From positions 1-64,000 of the forward strand of contig NZ_JAFGYY010000027.1 of the NCBI RefSeq assembly GCF_017491605.1: a stretch of 64,000 nucleotides of DNA, read 5' to 3'. The DNA is from Pseudomonas sp. 30_B (GTDB taxonomy: Bacteria; Pseudomonadota; Gammaproteobacteria; Pseudomonadales; Pseudomonadaceae). Under the pieces are notes generated by a model. It was not told the DNA's origin. It searched no databases and saw only the letters and a program-made list of their open reading frames with translations. This document shows positions 51,990-60,007 of this stretch, one piece after another. The stretch's first letter is position 1. Each line of letters begins with the position of its first letter. Position numbers and translations under genes: made by a program.

Positions 51990-53018
51990 ATGAAGATGGT
52001 GAAATCCACCCTGGCTGTGCTGACTACCGCCGCCGTGTTCGGTATCAGCGGCCTCGCTCACGCGGGTGCCACCCTGGATGCAGTGAAGAAGAAAGGCTAC
52101 GTGCAGTGCGGTATCAGTGACGGTCTTCCGGGCTTCTCCTACGCCGACGCCAAAGGGCAGTACAAGGGCATCGATGTCGATGTCTGCCGTGCCGTGGCCG
52201 CCGCCGTGTTCGGCGACGCCAGCAAGGTCAAGTTCAGCCCGCTGACTGCCAAGGAGCGCTTCACCGCGCTGCAGTCCGGCGAGATCGACATCCTCTCGCG
52301 CAACTCCACCTGGACCAGTTCGCGCGATAGTGCCATGGGCCTGAGCTTCGTCGGCGTGACCTACTACGACGGCCAGGGCTTCCTGGTGAACAAGAAGCTT
52401 GGCGTCTCCAGCGCCAAGGAGCTCGATGGCGCCACCGTGTGCATTCAGGCTGGCACCACCACCGAGCTGAACCTGTCCGACTACTTCCGTTCCAACAACC
52501 TCAAGTACACCCCCATCACCTACGACACCTCCGACGAGAGCGCCAAGTCGCTGGAATCGGGCCGTTGCGACGTGCTGACCTCCGACCAGTCGCAGCTCTA
52601 CGCCCAGCGCATCAAGCTGGCCAAGCCCGACGACTACGTGGTGCTGCCGGAAGTCATCTCCAAGGAGCCGCTGGCCCCGGCGGTACGCCAGGGTGACGAG
52701 GAGTGGTTCCATATCGCGCGCTGGACGCTCTTCGCCATGCTCAATGCCGAAGAACTGGGCGTGAACTCGAAGAACGTCGAGGAGATGGCGAAGAGCACCA
52801 AGAACCCGGACGTCGCCCGCCTGCTCGGCGCCGAAGGCGACTACGGCAAGGATCTGAAACTGTCCAAGGACTGGGTGGTGCAGATCGTCAAGCAAGTGGG
52901 TAACTACGGCGAGATCTTCGACCGCAACGTCGGCGACAGCAGCGACCTGAAGATCAAGCGTGGCCTCAACGCCCAGTGGAACAAGGGTGGTCTGCAGTAC
53001 GCACCGCCGGTGCGCTGA
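51990..53018 (+). CDS. aapJ: AapJ-like periplasmic L-amino-acid-binding protein
   Basis: Solute-binding subunit of a general polar L-amino acid ABC transporter, 342 aa. A signal peptide ends at GLAHA-G (about residue 24). The mature start GATLDAVKKKGYVQCGISDGLPGFSYAD is typical of AapJ/BztA. Features SRNSTWTSSRDSAMGLSF and CIQAGTTTELNLSDYF are characteristic. The ATG at 51990 follows GGAGAAG. First gene of aapJQMP; a hairpin separates it from aapQ. The closest specificity (glutamate, aspartate, glutamine or broad) cannot be settled by eye. Confidence 0.93.
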   Translation: MKMVKSTLAVLTTAAVFGISGLAHAGATLDAVKKKGYVQCGISDGLPGFSYADAKGQYKGIDVDVCRAVAAAVFGDASKVKFSPLTAKERFTALQSGEIDILSRNSTWTSSRDSAMGLSFVGVTYYDGQGFLVNKKLGVSSAKELDGATVCIQAGTTTELNLSDYFRSNNLKYTPITYDTSDESAKSLESGRCDVLTSDQSQLYAQRIKLAKPDDYVVLPEVISKEPLAPAVRQGDEEWFHIARWTLFAMLNAEELGVNSKNVEEMAKSTKNPDVARLLGAEGDYGKDLKLSKDWVVQIVKQVGNYGEIFDRNVGDSSDLKIKRGLNAQWNKGGLQYAPPVR

Positions 53019-53034
53019 CCCTTCCCGCGTGTGC

Positions 53035-53059
53035 CCGGCGCCCTGATGGCGGGTGCCGG
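53035..53059 (+). repeat. Intercistronic hairpin between aapJ and aapQ
   Basis: CCGGCGCCC pairs with GGGTGCCGG (9 bp, one G-T wobble) 16 bp after the aapJ stop. Such hairpins often protect the binding-protein mRNA segment and reduce expression of the permease genes. Confidence 0.55.
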
Positions 53060-53143
53060 CCCTGTTTCTGATGACGTGAAGCCTCCGCTGGCGACGCGGG
53101 CGTAGTCCCGTGTCCGCCTCCGGAGGATTCCGAGAGGGCTTAC

Positions 53144-54328
53144 ATGCAGAATTCCATCAAGGCCCAGCGCCCGAGGGGGGTATCGCTCAACGATCCCGTC
53201 GTGCGCGGCTGGGCATTCCAGATCATCGCCGTCATCTGTGTCCTGGCGGTCGGCTGGTTTCTCTTCGATAACACCCAGACCAACCTGGCGCACCGGGGCA
53301 TCCAGTCCGGCTTCGGGTTCCTGCAGAACAGTGCCGGATTCGGCATCTCCCAGCACCTGATCGACTACAGCGAAAGCGACACCTATGGCCGGGTTTTCCT
53401 GGTCGGCCTGCTGAACACGCTGCTGGTCACGGTGGTGGGCATCTTCTTCGCCACCGTCATCGGCTTCATCCTCGGCGTGGCGCGACTGTCGCGCAACTGG
53501 CTGATCCGCAAGCTGGCGACGCTGTACATCGAGACCTTCCGCAACATCCCGCCGCTGCTGCAGATCTTCTTCTGGTACTTCGCCGTGCTGGGGCCGCTGC
53601 CAAATCCACGGCAGAGCATCAGTTTCGGCGGCTTGTTCTTCATCAACAACCGCGGCCTGCAGGTGCCCGCGCCGATTGCTGCCGACGGCCTGGGGCCGTT
53701 CATCGTCGCGTTCATCCTGGCCCTGGTCGGCTGGGCGGTGATCTGGAAGTGGGCCAAGGCCCGCCGCCATGCCACCGGCAAGACCTTCCCGGTGTTCCTC
53801 AGCGGCCTGTCGTTGCTGATCCTGCTGCCGGCGCTGGTCTCGCTGTTCGCCGGCGCACCGTTCCACTGGGATGTGCCGGTGCTGCAGGGTTTCAACTTCC
53901 GCGGCGGCTGGGTGGTGATCCCGGAACTGGTGTCGATCATCCTGGCGCTGTCGGTGTACACCGCCGCCTTCATCGGCGAGACGGTGCGCGCGGGCATCCA
54001 GGCGGTCAGCCACGGCCAGACCGAGGCCGCCGGTTCCCTCGGCCTGCGCCCGGGACAGACCCTGCGCCTGGTGATCATCCCGCAGGCGCTGCGGGTGATC
54101 ATTCCGCCGCTGACCAGCCAGTACCTGAACCTGGCGAAGAACTCCTCGCTGGCAGCCGCCATCGGCTATCCGGACATGGTCTCGCTGTTCGCCGGCACGG
54201 TGCTCAACCAGACCGGCCAGGCCATCGAGACCATGACCATCACCATGAGCGTGTACCTGGCCATCAGCATCAGCATTTCGCTGTTGATGAACTGGTACAA
54301 CAAGCGCATCGCGCTGATCGAACGCTGA
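53144..54328 (+). CDS. aapQ: AapQ-like ABC transporter permease
   Basis: An inner-membrane permease of 394 aa, longer than most amino acid permeases, as is usual for AapQ/BztB. The N-terminal helix is at about residues 23-42. The HAAT permease signature YIETFRNIPPLLQIFFWYF and the EAA-type loop EAAGSLGLRPGQTLRLVIIPQALR are visible. It pairs with AapM to form the channel. The start is preceded by GAGAGGG. Confidence 0.93.
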   Translation: MQNSIKAQRPRGVSLNDPVVRGWAFQIIAVICVLAVGWFLFDNTQTNLAHRGIQSGFGFLQNSAGFGISQHLIDYSESDTYGRVFLVGLLNTLLVTVVGIFFATVIGFILGVARLSRNWLIRKLATLYIETFRNIPPLLQIFFWYFAVLGPLPNPRQSISFGGLFFINNRGLQVPAPIAADGLGPFIVAFILALVGWAVIWKWAKARRHATGKTFPVFLSGLSLLILLPALVSLFAGAPFHWDVPVLQGFNFRGGWVVIPELVSIILALSVYTAAFIGETVRAGIQAVSHGQTEAAGSLGLRPGQTLRLVIIPQALRVIIPPLTSQYLNLAKNSSLAAAIGYPDMVSLFAGTVLNQTGQAIETMTITMSVYLAISISISLLMNWYNKRIALIER

Positions 54329-54352
54329 TCTGGATAGAGAGCAGAGGCTTAG

Positions 54353-55450
54353 ATGGCAACTCATACCTTCAAACCCGACCTGCCGCCGCCGGCGATGAGC
54401 GTGGGCGTCGTTGGCTGGCTGCGCGGCAACCTGTTCTCCGGCTGGTTCAACACCCTGCTGACGCTGCTGGGCCTGTACCTGGTGTACCTGATCGTCCCGC
54501 CAGTGCTGGAGTGGGCATTCATCAAGGCCAACTGGGTCGGCGAAACCCGCGCCGACTGCTCCCGCGAGGGTGCCTGCTGGGTGTTCATCGCCTCGCGCTT
54601 CGGCCAGTTCATGTATGGCTTCTACCCCGAGGAGCTGCGCTGGCGCGTGGACCTCACCGTGCTCTTCGTGATCTTCGGGGCGGCGCCGCTGTTCCTCAAA
54701 CGCTTCCACTACAAGCTGAAATACGGCGCCTGCTTCCTCGTGGCCTTGCCGCTGGTGGCCTTCTGGCTGCTGCACGGTGGCTTCCTCGGCCTGGAAACCG
54801 TGTCCACCAGCTCCTGGGGCGGGCTGATGCTCACCGTGGTGATCGCCGCGGTCGGCATCTGCGGGGCGATGCCGCTGGGCACTCTGCTGGCGCTGGGGCG
54901 GCGCTCGAAGATGCCGGCGATCAAGGTCATCTGCGTCACCACCATCGAGTTCTGGCGCGGCGTGCCGCTGATCACCGTGCTGTTCATGTCCTCGGTGATG
55001 CTGCCGCTGTTCCTGCCCGAGGGCATGAACCTCGACAAGTTGCTGCGGGCCATGGTGATGGTGGTGCTGTTCGAGGCCGCCTACATCGCTGAAGTGGTGC
55101 GTGGCGGCATGCAGGCGATCCCCAAGGGACAGTACGAGGCCGCCGCCGCCATGGGCCTGGGCTACTGGCGGAGCATGGGCCTGGTGATCCTGCCGCAGGC
55201 GCTGAAACTGGTGATCCCCGGCATCGTCAACACTTTCATCGCGCTGTTCAAGGACACCAGCCTGGTGATCATCATCGGCCTGTTCGACTTCCTCAACAGC
55301 ATCAAGCGCGCCACCGCGGACCCGGCCTGGCTGGGCATGGCCATCGAAGGCTATGTGTTCGCCGCGGCGGTCTACTGGATCTTCTGTTTCAGCATGTCCC
55401 GCTACTCCCAGCACCTGGAGCGCAAGCTGGACACCGGCCACAAGCGTTAG
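54353..55450 (+). CDS. aapM: AapM-like ABC transporter permease
   Basis: The second permease (365 aa) of the transporter. The EAA loop is YEAAAAMGLGYWRSMGLVILPQALK, interacting with the ATPase AapP. TTIEFWRGVPLITVLFMSSVMLPLF is the typical HAAT permease segment. A cysteine-bearing loop (RADCSREGACW) lies between early helices. It begins 24 bp after aapQ and ends 12 bp before aapP. Confidence 0.93.
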   Translation: MATHTFKPDLPPPAMSVGVVGWLRGNLFSGWFNTLLTLLGLYLVYLIVPPVLEWAFIKANWVGETRADCSREGACWVFIASRFGQFMYGFYPEELRWRVDLTVLFVIFGAAPLFLKRFHYKLKYGACFLVALPLVAFWLLHGGFLGLETVSTSSWGGLMLTVVIAAVGICGAMPLGTLLALGRRSKMPAIKVICVTTIEFWRGVPLITVLFMSSVMLPLFLPEGMNLDKLLRAMVMVVLFEAAYIAEVVRGGMQAIPKGQYEAAAAMGLGYWRSMGLVILPQALKLVIPGIVNTFIALFKDTSLVIIIGLFDFLNSIKRATADPAWLGMAIEGYVFAAAVYWIFCFSMSRYSQHLERKLDTGHKR

Positions 55451-55462
55451 GAGTGAATCGTC

Positions 55463-56239
55463 ATGTCTGAAGCCACTAACAAGACCGCACAGCCGGCCAT
55501 CGGCGATCACACGATGATCACCATGAAGGGCGTGAACAAGTGGTACGGCCAGTTCCATGTGCTCAAGGACATCAACCTGGAGGTGAAGCAGGGCGAGCGC
55601 ATCGTGCTCTGCGGGCCGTCCGGCTCGGGCAAGTCCACTACCATCCGCTGCATCAACCGCCTGGAGGAGCACCAGCAAGGCAGCATCGTCGTCGACGGCA
55701 CTGAGCTGACCAACGACCTCAAGCAGATCGAGGCGATCCGCAGCGAGGTCGGCATGGTGTTCCAGCACTTCAACCTGTTCCCGCACTTGACCGTACTGCA
55801 GAACTGCATCCTGGCGCCCATGTGGGTGCGCAAGATGCCCAAGCGCCAGGCCGAGGAAGTCGCCATGCATTACCTGGAGCGCGTGCGCATCCCGGAGCAG
55901 GCAAACAAGTACCCGGGCCAGCTCTCCGGCGGCCAGCAGCAGCGCGTGGCGATTGCCCGGGCGCTGTGCATGAAGCCGAAGATCATGCTCTTCGACGAAC
56001 CCACCTCGGCGCTTGACCCGGAGATGGTGAAGGAAGTTCTGGATACCATGATCGGCCTGGCGCAGAGCGGAATGACCATGCTCTGCGTGACCCACGAGAT
56101 GGGTTTTGCCCGCACCGTAGCGAACCGGGTGATCTTCATGGACAAGGGCGAGATCGTCGAACAGGCGCCGCCGGACCAGTTCTTCGACAACCCGAAGTCG
56201 GACCGCACCAAGCTGTTCCTCAGTCAGATCCTGCACTGA
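55463..56239 (+). CDS. aapP: AapP-like ABC transporter ATPase
   Basis: The nucleotide-binding subunit (258 aa) of the amino acid importer. Walker A GPSGSGKST is at residues 51-59, the signature is LSGGQQQRVAIARAL, Walker B is IMLFDEPTSALD, and the switch histidine is in THEMGFA. It lies 12 bp after aapM. REP-like palindromes follow the stop. Confidence 0.96.
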   Translation: MSEATNKTAQPAIGDHTMITMKGVNKWYGQFHVLKDINLEVKQGERIVLCGPSGSGKSTTIRCINRLEEHQQGSIVVDGTELTNDLKQIEAIRSEVGMVFQHFNLFPHLTVLQNCILAPMWVRKMPKRQAEEVAMHYLERVRIPEQANKYPGQLSGGQQQRVAIARALCMKPKIMLFDEPTSALDPEMVKEVLDTMIGLAQSGMTMLCVTHEMGFARTVANRVIFMDKGEIVEQAPPDQFFDNPKSDRTKLFLSQILH

Positions 56240-56530
56240 AAGGAGCGAGCTTGCTCGCGAACAGGCCGGCACCCGAGCTGCCGGGAAATCCGTTCGCGAG
56301 CAAGCTCGCTCTTACAAGGGCTCATTTCCCGTCACGCTCGTCTCTCCCGATGGCACCCTCGTGCCGCGCCAGCGTATGCTGGAACTTTCCACTGCAACCA
56401 GGGCGGGATTGATGCGCAACGGGCTGAACTCGGCCGGCGGATCGGTGTTCCCATGTGCAGTGGTTTGTCAGGGATGGGCTAACGTTTCTACTAGCTCGCC
56501 TGCATCGCCGTTCGAAGGAAGAGAGCCGAC
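56240..56530. repeat. Paired REP-like palindromes and pcs upstream region
   Basis: Two GAGCGAGCTTGCTCGCGAAC palindromes in opposite orientation (about 56242-56262 and 56290-56312) face each other with a 28-bp gap and can form one large hairpin. The remaining ~210 bp should hold the pcs promoter, which was not recognised. No gene is present. Confidence 0.7.
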
Positions 56531-57247
56531 GTGAACCTGATCCTATCGCCAGTGAACCTGAGCAAAGCCAAAGCCTGGAGCGCCCATGCGGTGACCTCCA
56601 GCGGTGTCATCCTTGCGCTGCTGGCGCTGTTGGCGCTGGTCGACAACCGGCCCCAGGCTTGCCTGCTGTGGCTGGGCGCCGCGCTGCTGGTGGATGGCCT
56701 GGACGGCACGCTGGCGCGCAAGTTCGACGTCAAGGCGGTGCTGCCGCATTTCGATGGCTCCACCCTGGACCTGGTGATCGACTACCTCACCTACGTGTTC
56801 ATCCCGGCGATCTTCATCTACCGCTACGTGCCGCTTCCGGTGCACACCGAGCTGCTGGCGGTGGGCGTGATCCTGGTGTCCTCGCTGTTCTGCTTCTGCA
56901 ACGTCAACATGAAGAGCAAGGACAACTACTTCGTCGGCTTCCCGGCCGCCTGGAACGTGGTAGCGGTGTACTTCTATGTACTCGCCCTGCATCCCTGGGT
57001 GAGCTTCGTCACGGTGCTGGTGCTGGCCGCTCTGACCCTGACCAAGATGAAGTTCCTGCACCCGTTCCGCGTACGTCAGTTCATGCCGCTGAACATCGCT
57101 GTGACCTTCATCTGGATGCTCAGCAGCGCGCTGCTGATCCTCCAGCAACCGCACGACCAGCCCTGGCTGCTGGGCTTGTGGTTCGTCGCCTCGGCCTACT
57201 TCGTCGGCGTCTGCGTATGGCGCACGGCGATGGAGTGGTTCCACTAG
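56531..57247 (+). CDS. pcs: Phosphatidylcholine synthase
   Basis: An inner-membrane CDP-alcohol phosphatidyltransferase of 238 aa. It condenses choline with CDP-diacylglycerol to make phosphatidylcholine, so phosphatidylcholine in this organism depends on a choline supply. The family motif appears as VDGLDGTLARKFDVKAVLP followed by DGSTLDLVIDYLTY. Several helices follow. In P. aeruginosa pcs lies near the same amino-acid-binding gene. The ATG is near GAGAGCC. Confidence 0.94.
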   Translation: MNLILSPVNLSKAKAWSAHAVTSSGVILALLALLALVDNRPQACLLWLGAALLVDGLDGTLARKFDVKAVLPHFDGSTLDLVIDYLTYVFIPAIFIYRYVPLPVHTELLAVGVILVSSLFCFCNVNMKSKDNYFVGFPAAWNVVAVYFYVLALHPWVSFVTVLVLAALTLTKMKFLHPFRVRQFMPLNIAVTFIWMLSSALLILQQPHDQPWLLGLWFVASAYFVGVCVWRTAMEWFH

Positions 57248-57255
57248 AGCGCTTT

Positions 57256-57297
57256 TCGTAGGGGCTAGCTTGCTCGCGGGCAAGCTAGCTCCTACAG
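57256..57297. repeat. REP-like palindrome after pcs
   Basis: CGTAGGGGCTAGCTTGCTCGC...GCAAGCTAGCTCCTAC is a near-perfect palindrome of the GTAGGAGC type. It lies between convergent pcs and the GlxA-type regulator and may end both transcripts. Confidence 0.75.
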
Positions 57298-57325
57298 AAA
57301 GATGCCTGCACCGTTTCAGTTGCGG

Positions 57326-58276
57326 TTATCTGCCCAATAGCCTCTGCCGGAAAGCTCCCGGCGTCTCCCCGCACAACTGCTTGAACAGCCTTGCGAAGCT
57401 GGCGCGGTCGGCGTAGCCGATATCGCTGGCGATGCGCTCCAGCGAACGCCCCGGGTCACCCAGCGCCTCCTGCGCCGAGGCGATGCGCAGGCGCTGCACG
57501 TAGTCGTTCGGCGTCATCCCCAACTGTTCGCGGAAGCGCCTTAGCAAGGTGCGTGTCGAGCAGTGCACCCGCTGTGCCAGCGCGCCAAGGTCGAACGGCT
57601 CGGCATAGTTGTCCTCCAGCCATTCCAGCAACGGCGCCAGCGCTGAGCCTTCGGGCAGCGGCTCGGGCAGCAGCGGGGTGAAGCGCCGCTGCCGGCCACG
57701 GCCATGCTCGAACACCAGCGTGGCCGCCGCGCGCCGCGCCAGTGCCGCGCCGGCGTGGCGCTCGATCAGGTACAGGCACAGGTCCAGCCCGGCCTGCGCA
57801 CCGCCGGAACAGAGGCGTCCGCCGTCTTCGGTGCACAACGCGTCGATGTCGAGGTTCACCTGTGGATAACGCTCGCGGAAGGCCGTCTCCAGCGCCCAGT
57901 GGGTGGTGGCGCGGCGGCCGTCCAGCACACCGGCATCGGCGAGCAGGAAGGCGCTGCTGCACAGGCTGCCCAACTGGACGCCGGACGGGCTGTCGCGCAG
58001 CCAGGTGAGCAGCGGCTGATTGGCGTTGCAGGTGGCGGCCACGTCCGGCCCGGTGGCGGGAATCAGCAGCAGGTCGCAGCCGCTGGCAAGGTCGAGACCG
58101 CCTTCCACTTCGATGCTCCCGAAGGGGAGGGCGACCGGCGCTCCGTCGGCGCTGATCCGCAGCACTTCGAAGAGACGGCGGTCGGCGAGACGGTTGGCCA
58201 GGTGGAAGGCGTCCATGGCCAGGCCAAGGCTGGAACATAGCGTTTGCGGGCAGACGAACAGGGCTATCCTGAACAT
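57326..58276 (-). CDS. GlxA-family AraC-type transcriptional regulator
   Basis: A 316-aa regulator with an N-terminal DJ-1/PfpI-like domain (residues 1-190; DLLLIPATGPDV, GSLCSSAFLLADAGVLDGRRATTHW split over residues ~100-130) and a C-terminal AraC helix-turn-helix pair (FDLGALAQRVHCSTRTLLRRFREQLGMTPNDYVQRLR; IASDIGYADRASFARLFKQ). Relatives in Pseudomonas control quaternary amine or amino acid catabolism. It diverges from a SnoaL-like gene, and a 10-bp inverted repeat spans their shared promoter. Ligand unknown. Confidence 0.9.
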   Translation of the reverse strand: MFRIALFVCPQTLCSSLGLAMDAFHLANRLADRRLFEVLRISADGAPVALPFGSIEVEGGLDLASGCDLLLIPATGPDVAATCNANQPLLTWLRDSPSGVQLGSLCSSAFLLADAGVLDGRRATTHWALETAFRERYPQVNLDIDALCTEDGGRLCSGGAQAGLDLCLYLIERHAGAALARRAAATLVFEHGRGRQRRFTPLLPEPLPEGSALAPLLEWLEDNYAEPFDLGALAQRVHCSTRTLLRRFREQLGMTPNDYVQRLRIASAQEALGDPGRSLERIASDIGYADRASFARLFKQLCGETPGAFRQRLLGR

Positions 58277-58352
58277 GACGTTTCACTGCTGCTTTGGCGT
58301 TATCGATCATAATTTTGTCGATATTGCCAATCGTGTCCAGTCGAAACGTCAT
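58275..58352. promoter_or_regulatory. 10-bp inverted repeat spanning the divergent regulator/SnoaL promoter
   Basis: ATGACGTTTC (58275-58284) and GAAACGTCAT (58343-58352) are perfect inverse copies 58 bp apart. The left copy overlaps the regulator's start codon. This is a plausible operator pair for autoregulation. Confidence 0.45.
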
Positions 58353-58388
58353 CGATACTGCGCTCAACCCCACCACGCGAGCGCCGCC

Positions 58389-58871
58389 ATGGCCCATCCC
58401 AATGCCCAGTTGATCGAACGCTTCTACCAGGCCTTCCAGCGCCGCGACGGCGAAGCCATGGCGGCCTGCTACAGCGCCGACGTGAACTTCAGCGACCCGG
58501 TCTTCACCGACCTGCGTGGCGCCGAGGCCGGCGACATGTGGCGCATGCTCACCGCCCGCGCCCAGGATTTCTCGCTCAGCTACGAGGGCGTGGAGGCCGA
58601 CGATACGCGGGGTTCGGCGCGCTGGGTGGCTTCCTACACCTTTACCCAGACCGGTCGGAAAGTGATCAATCACATCCAGGCACATTTCCACTTCCGCGAT
58701 GGATTGATCTGTCAGCACGTGGATTCGTTCGATCTGTGGAAGTGGTCGCGCCAGGCCCTCGGCGCCAAGGGAGCCCTGCTGGGCTGGGCGCCTCCGGTCC
58801 AGGCTGCGATCCGCGCCCAGGCCTCCAGGGGACTTGCGGCCTACCGCGCACAACGGTCCGCGACGGCCTGA
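58389..58871 (+). CDS. SnoaL-like (NTF2-fold) protein
   Basis: A 160-aa protein with the SnoaL/NTF2 cone fold: NAQLIERFYQAFQRRDGEAMAACYSADVNFSDPVF at the N-terminus and HIQAHFHFRDGLICQHVDSFDLWKW in the strands. Such proteins act as small isomerases, hydrolases or binding domains; the substrate is not known. It starts at the ATG at 58389, near the expected fold start. It diverges from the GlxA-type regulator, which likely controls it, and the GST-like gene follows 72 bp later. Confidence 0.88.
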   Translation: MAHPNAQLIERFYQAFQRRDGEAMAACYSADVNFSDPVFTDLRGAEAGDMWRMLTARAQDFSLSYEGVEADDTRGSARWVASYTFTQTGRKVINHIQAHFHFRDGLICQHVDSFDLWKWSRQALGAKGALLGWAPPVQAAIRAQASRGLAAYRAQRSATA

Positions 58872-58943
58872 TGTCAAGGTGCCGGGCTCGCCCGCGCGGG
58901 GCGGATAGGCTTAAATGACAGGCGACTCCGACAGGATGCCGCC

Positions 58944-59645
58944 ATGATCACTCTGTTTCAGTTCCCGCCCGCCTTCAATGTGCCCAACATCAGTCCTTTC
59001 TGCCTGAAGCTGGAAACTTTCCTGCGCCTGGCCGGGCTGGAATACCAGATCAAGCATGTGACCGACCCGCGCAAGGGGCCCAAGGGCAAGCTGCCGTTCA
59101 TCACCCTGGACGGCAAGGCCATCGCGGATACCGCGATCATCATGCGTACCCTGCAGCAGTACTACGAATTCGACCTCGACGCCGGCCTCGATGCCCGTGG
59201 CCGTGGCTGGGCGGTCTCGATCACCCGGATGTGCGACGAACACCTGGTGCCGCTGCTGGTGTACTTCCGCTGGCTCGACGAGCAGGGCTTCCGCCAGGTG
59301 AGGGACGTGATGTTCCGCAGCATCCCGGCGCCGCTGCGCCCGCTGGTGGGGCAGCTCATCCAGCGCAAGATCCGTGGCGATCTCGCCGGCCGTGGCCTGA
59401 CCCGGCACAGCCGCGAAGAGCTGCTGAGCTTCGCCCGTGACGACCTCGAAGCCCTGGACGGCATGCTCGGTGACCTGCCGTACTTCGGCGGCGCCCAGCC
59501 GTGCAGCGCGGATGCCGCCACCTACGGCGTGCTGGCCAACCTGATCCTCAGCACCCTGGAAACCCCGCTCAACGACATGGCCCGCAGCTACGAACGACTG
59601 GTGGCCTATTGCGAGCGCATGCAGGCGCGGGTCTGGGCTTCGTGA
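58944..59645 (+). CDS. Glutathione S-transferase-like protein (FaxC/metaxin type)
   Basis: A 233-aa protein with an N-terminal thioredoxin-like domain (FPPAFNVPNISPFCLKLETFLRLAGLEY) and a helical C-terminal domain (YFGGAQPCSADAATYGVLANLI). The 'NISPFCLK' start places it with the failed-axon-connections subgroup rather than classical GSTs. The activity is unknown. Its stop overlaps the GTG start of the next gene (GTGA). Confidence 0.88.
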   Translation: MITLFQFPPAFNVPNISPFCLKLETFLRLAGLEYQIKHVTDPRKGPKGKLPFITLDGKAIADTAIIMRTLQQYYEFDLDAGLDARGRGWAVSITRMCDEHLVPLLVYFRWLDEQGFRQVRDVMFRSIPAPLRPLVGQLIQRKIRGDLAGRGLTRHSREELLSFARDDLEALDGMLGDLPYFGGAQPCSADAATYGVLANLILSTLETPLNDMARSYERLVAYCERMQARVWAS

Positions 59646-59944
59646 CCGCCGTGCAGGCCAAACCCTGGTTCGTCTACCTGGTGCGCGCCGAGAACGGCGC
59701 GCTCTACTGCGGTATCAGCGATGATCCGCAGCGCCGCTTCGAGACCCACCGCAGCGGGCGTGGCGCGCGCTTCTTCCATTCCAGCCCGGCGCAGGCGCTG
59801 GTCTACGTCGAAGCCTGCCCCGGCAAGGGCGATGCCCTGCGCCGCGAACGGGCGATCAAGGGGTTGACGAAGCTGGCCAAGGAGCGTCTGGTGCAGGCCA
59901 ATCCGGCCATCACTGCCGTGGATGTCGCCCTATCCGAGGCATGA
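59642..59944 (+). CDS. GIY-YIG domain protein (YhbQ-like)
   Basis: A 100-aa single-domain GIY-YIG protein. The motif variant FVYLVRAENGALYCGISDDPQRRFETH holds the catalytic tyrosines and arginine, followed by RGARFFHSSPAQALVYVE. Family members such as YhbQ have been linked to nuclease activity on damaged DNA, but roles are poorly known. It starts with GTG overlapping the previous stop, so it is translationally coupled. A second GTG three codons in is possible. Easily missed because it starts with GTG. Confidence 0.88.
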   Translation: MTAVQAKPWFVYLVRAENGALYCGISDDPQRRFETHRSGRGARFFHSSPAQALVYVEACPGKGDALRRERAIKGLTKLAKERLVQANPAITAVDVALSEA

Positions 59945-60007
59945 GGTAGGCCGACGCCGGCCTGCGGGTTAAGCTGCCGGTCTACCTTCCGGCCGCTGGA
60001 GCCCGTG

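Noticed and set aside
52904..56272. 1122-codon open frame on the minus strand opposite aapQ-aapM-aapP
   Set aside because: It spans three well-recognised plus-strand genes and has no recognisable domain or start signals.
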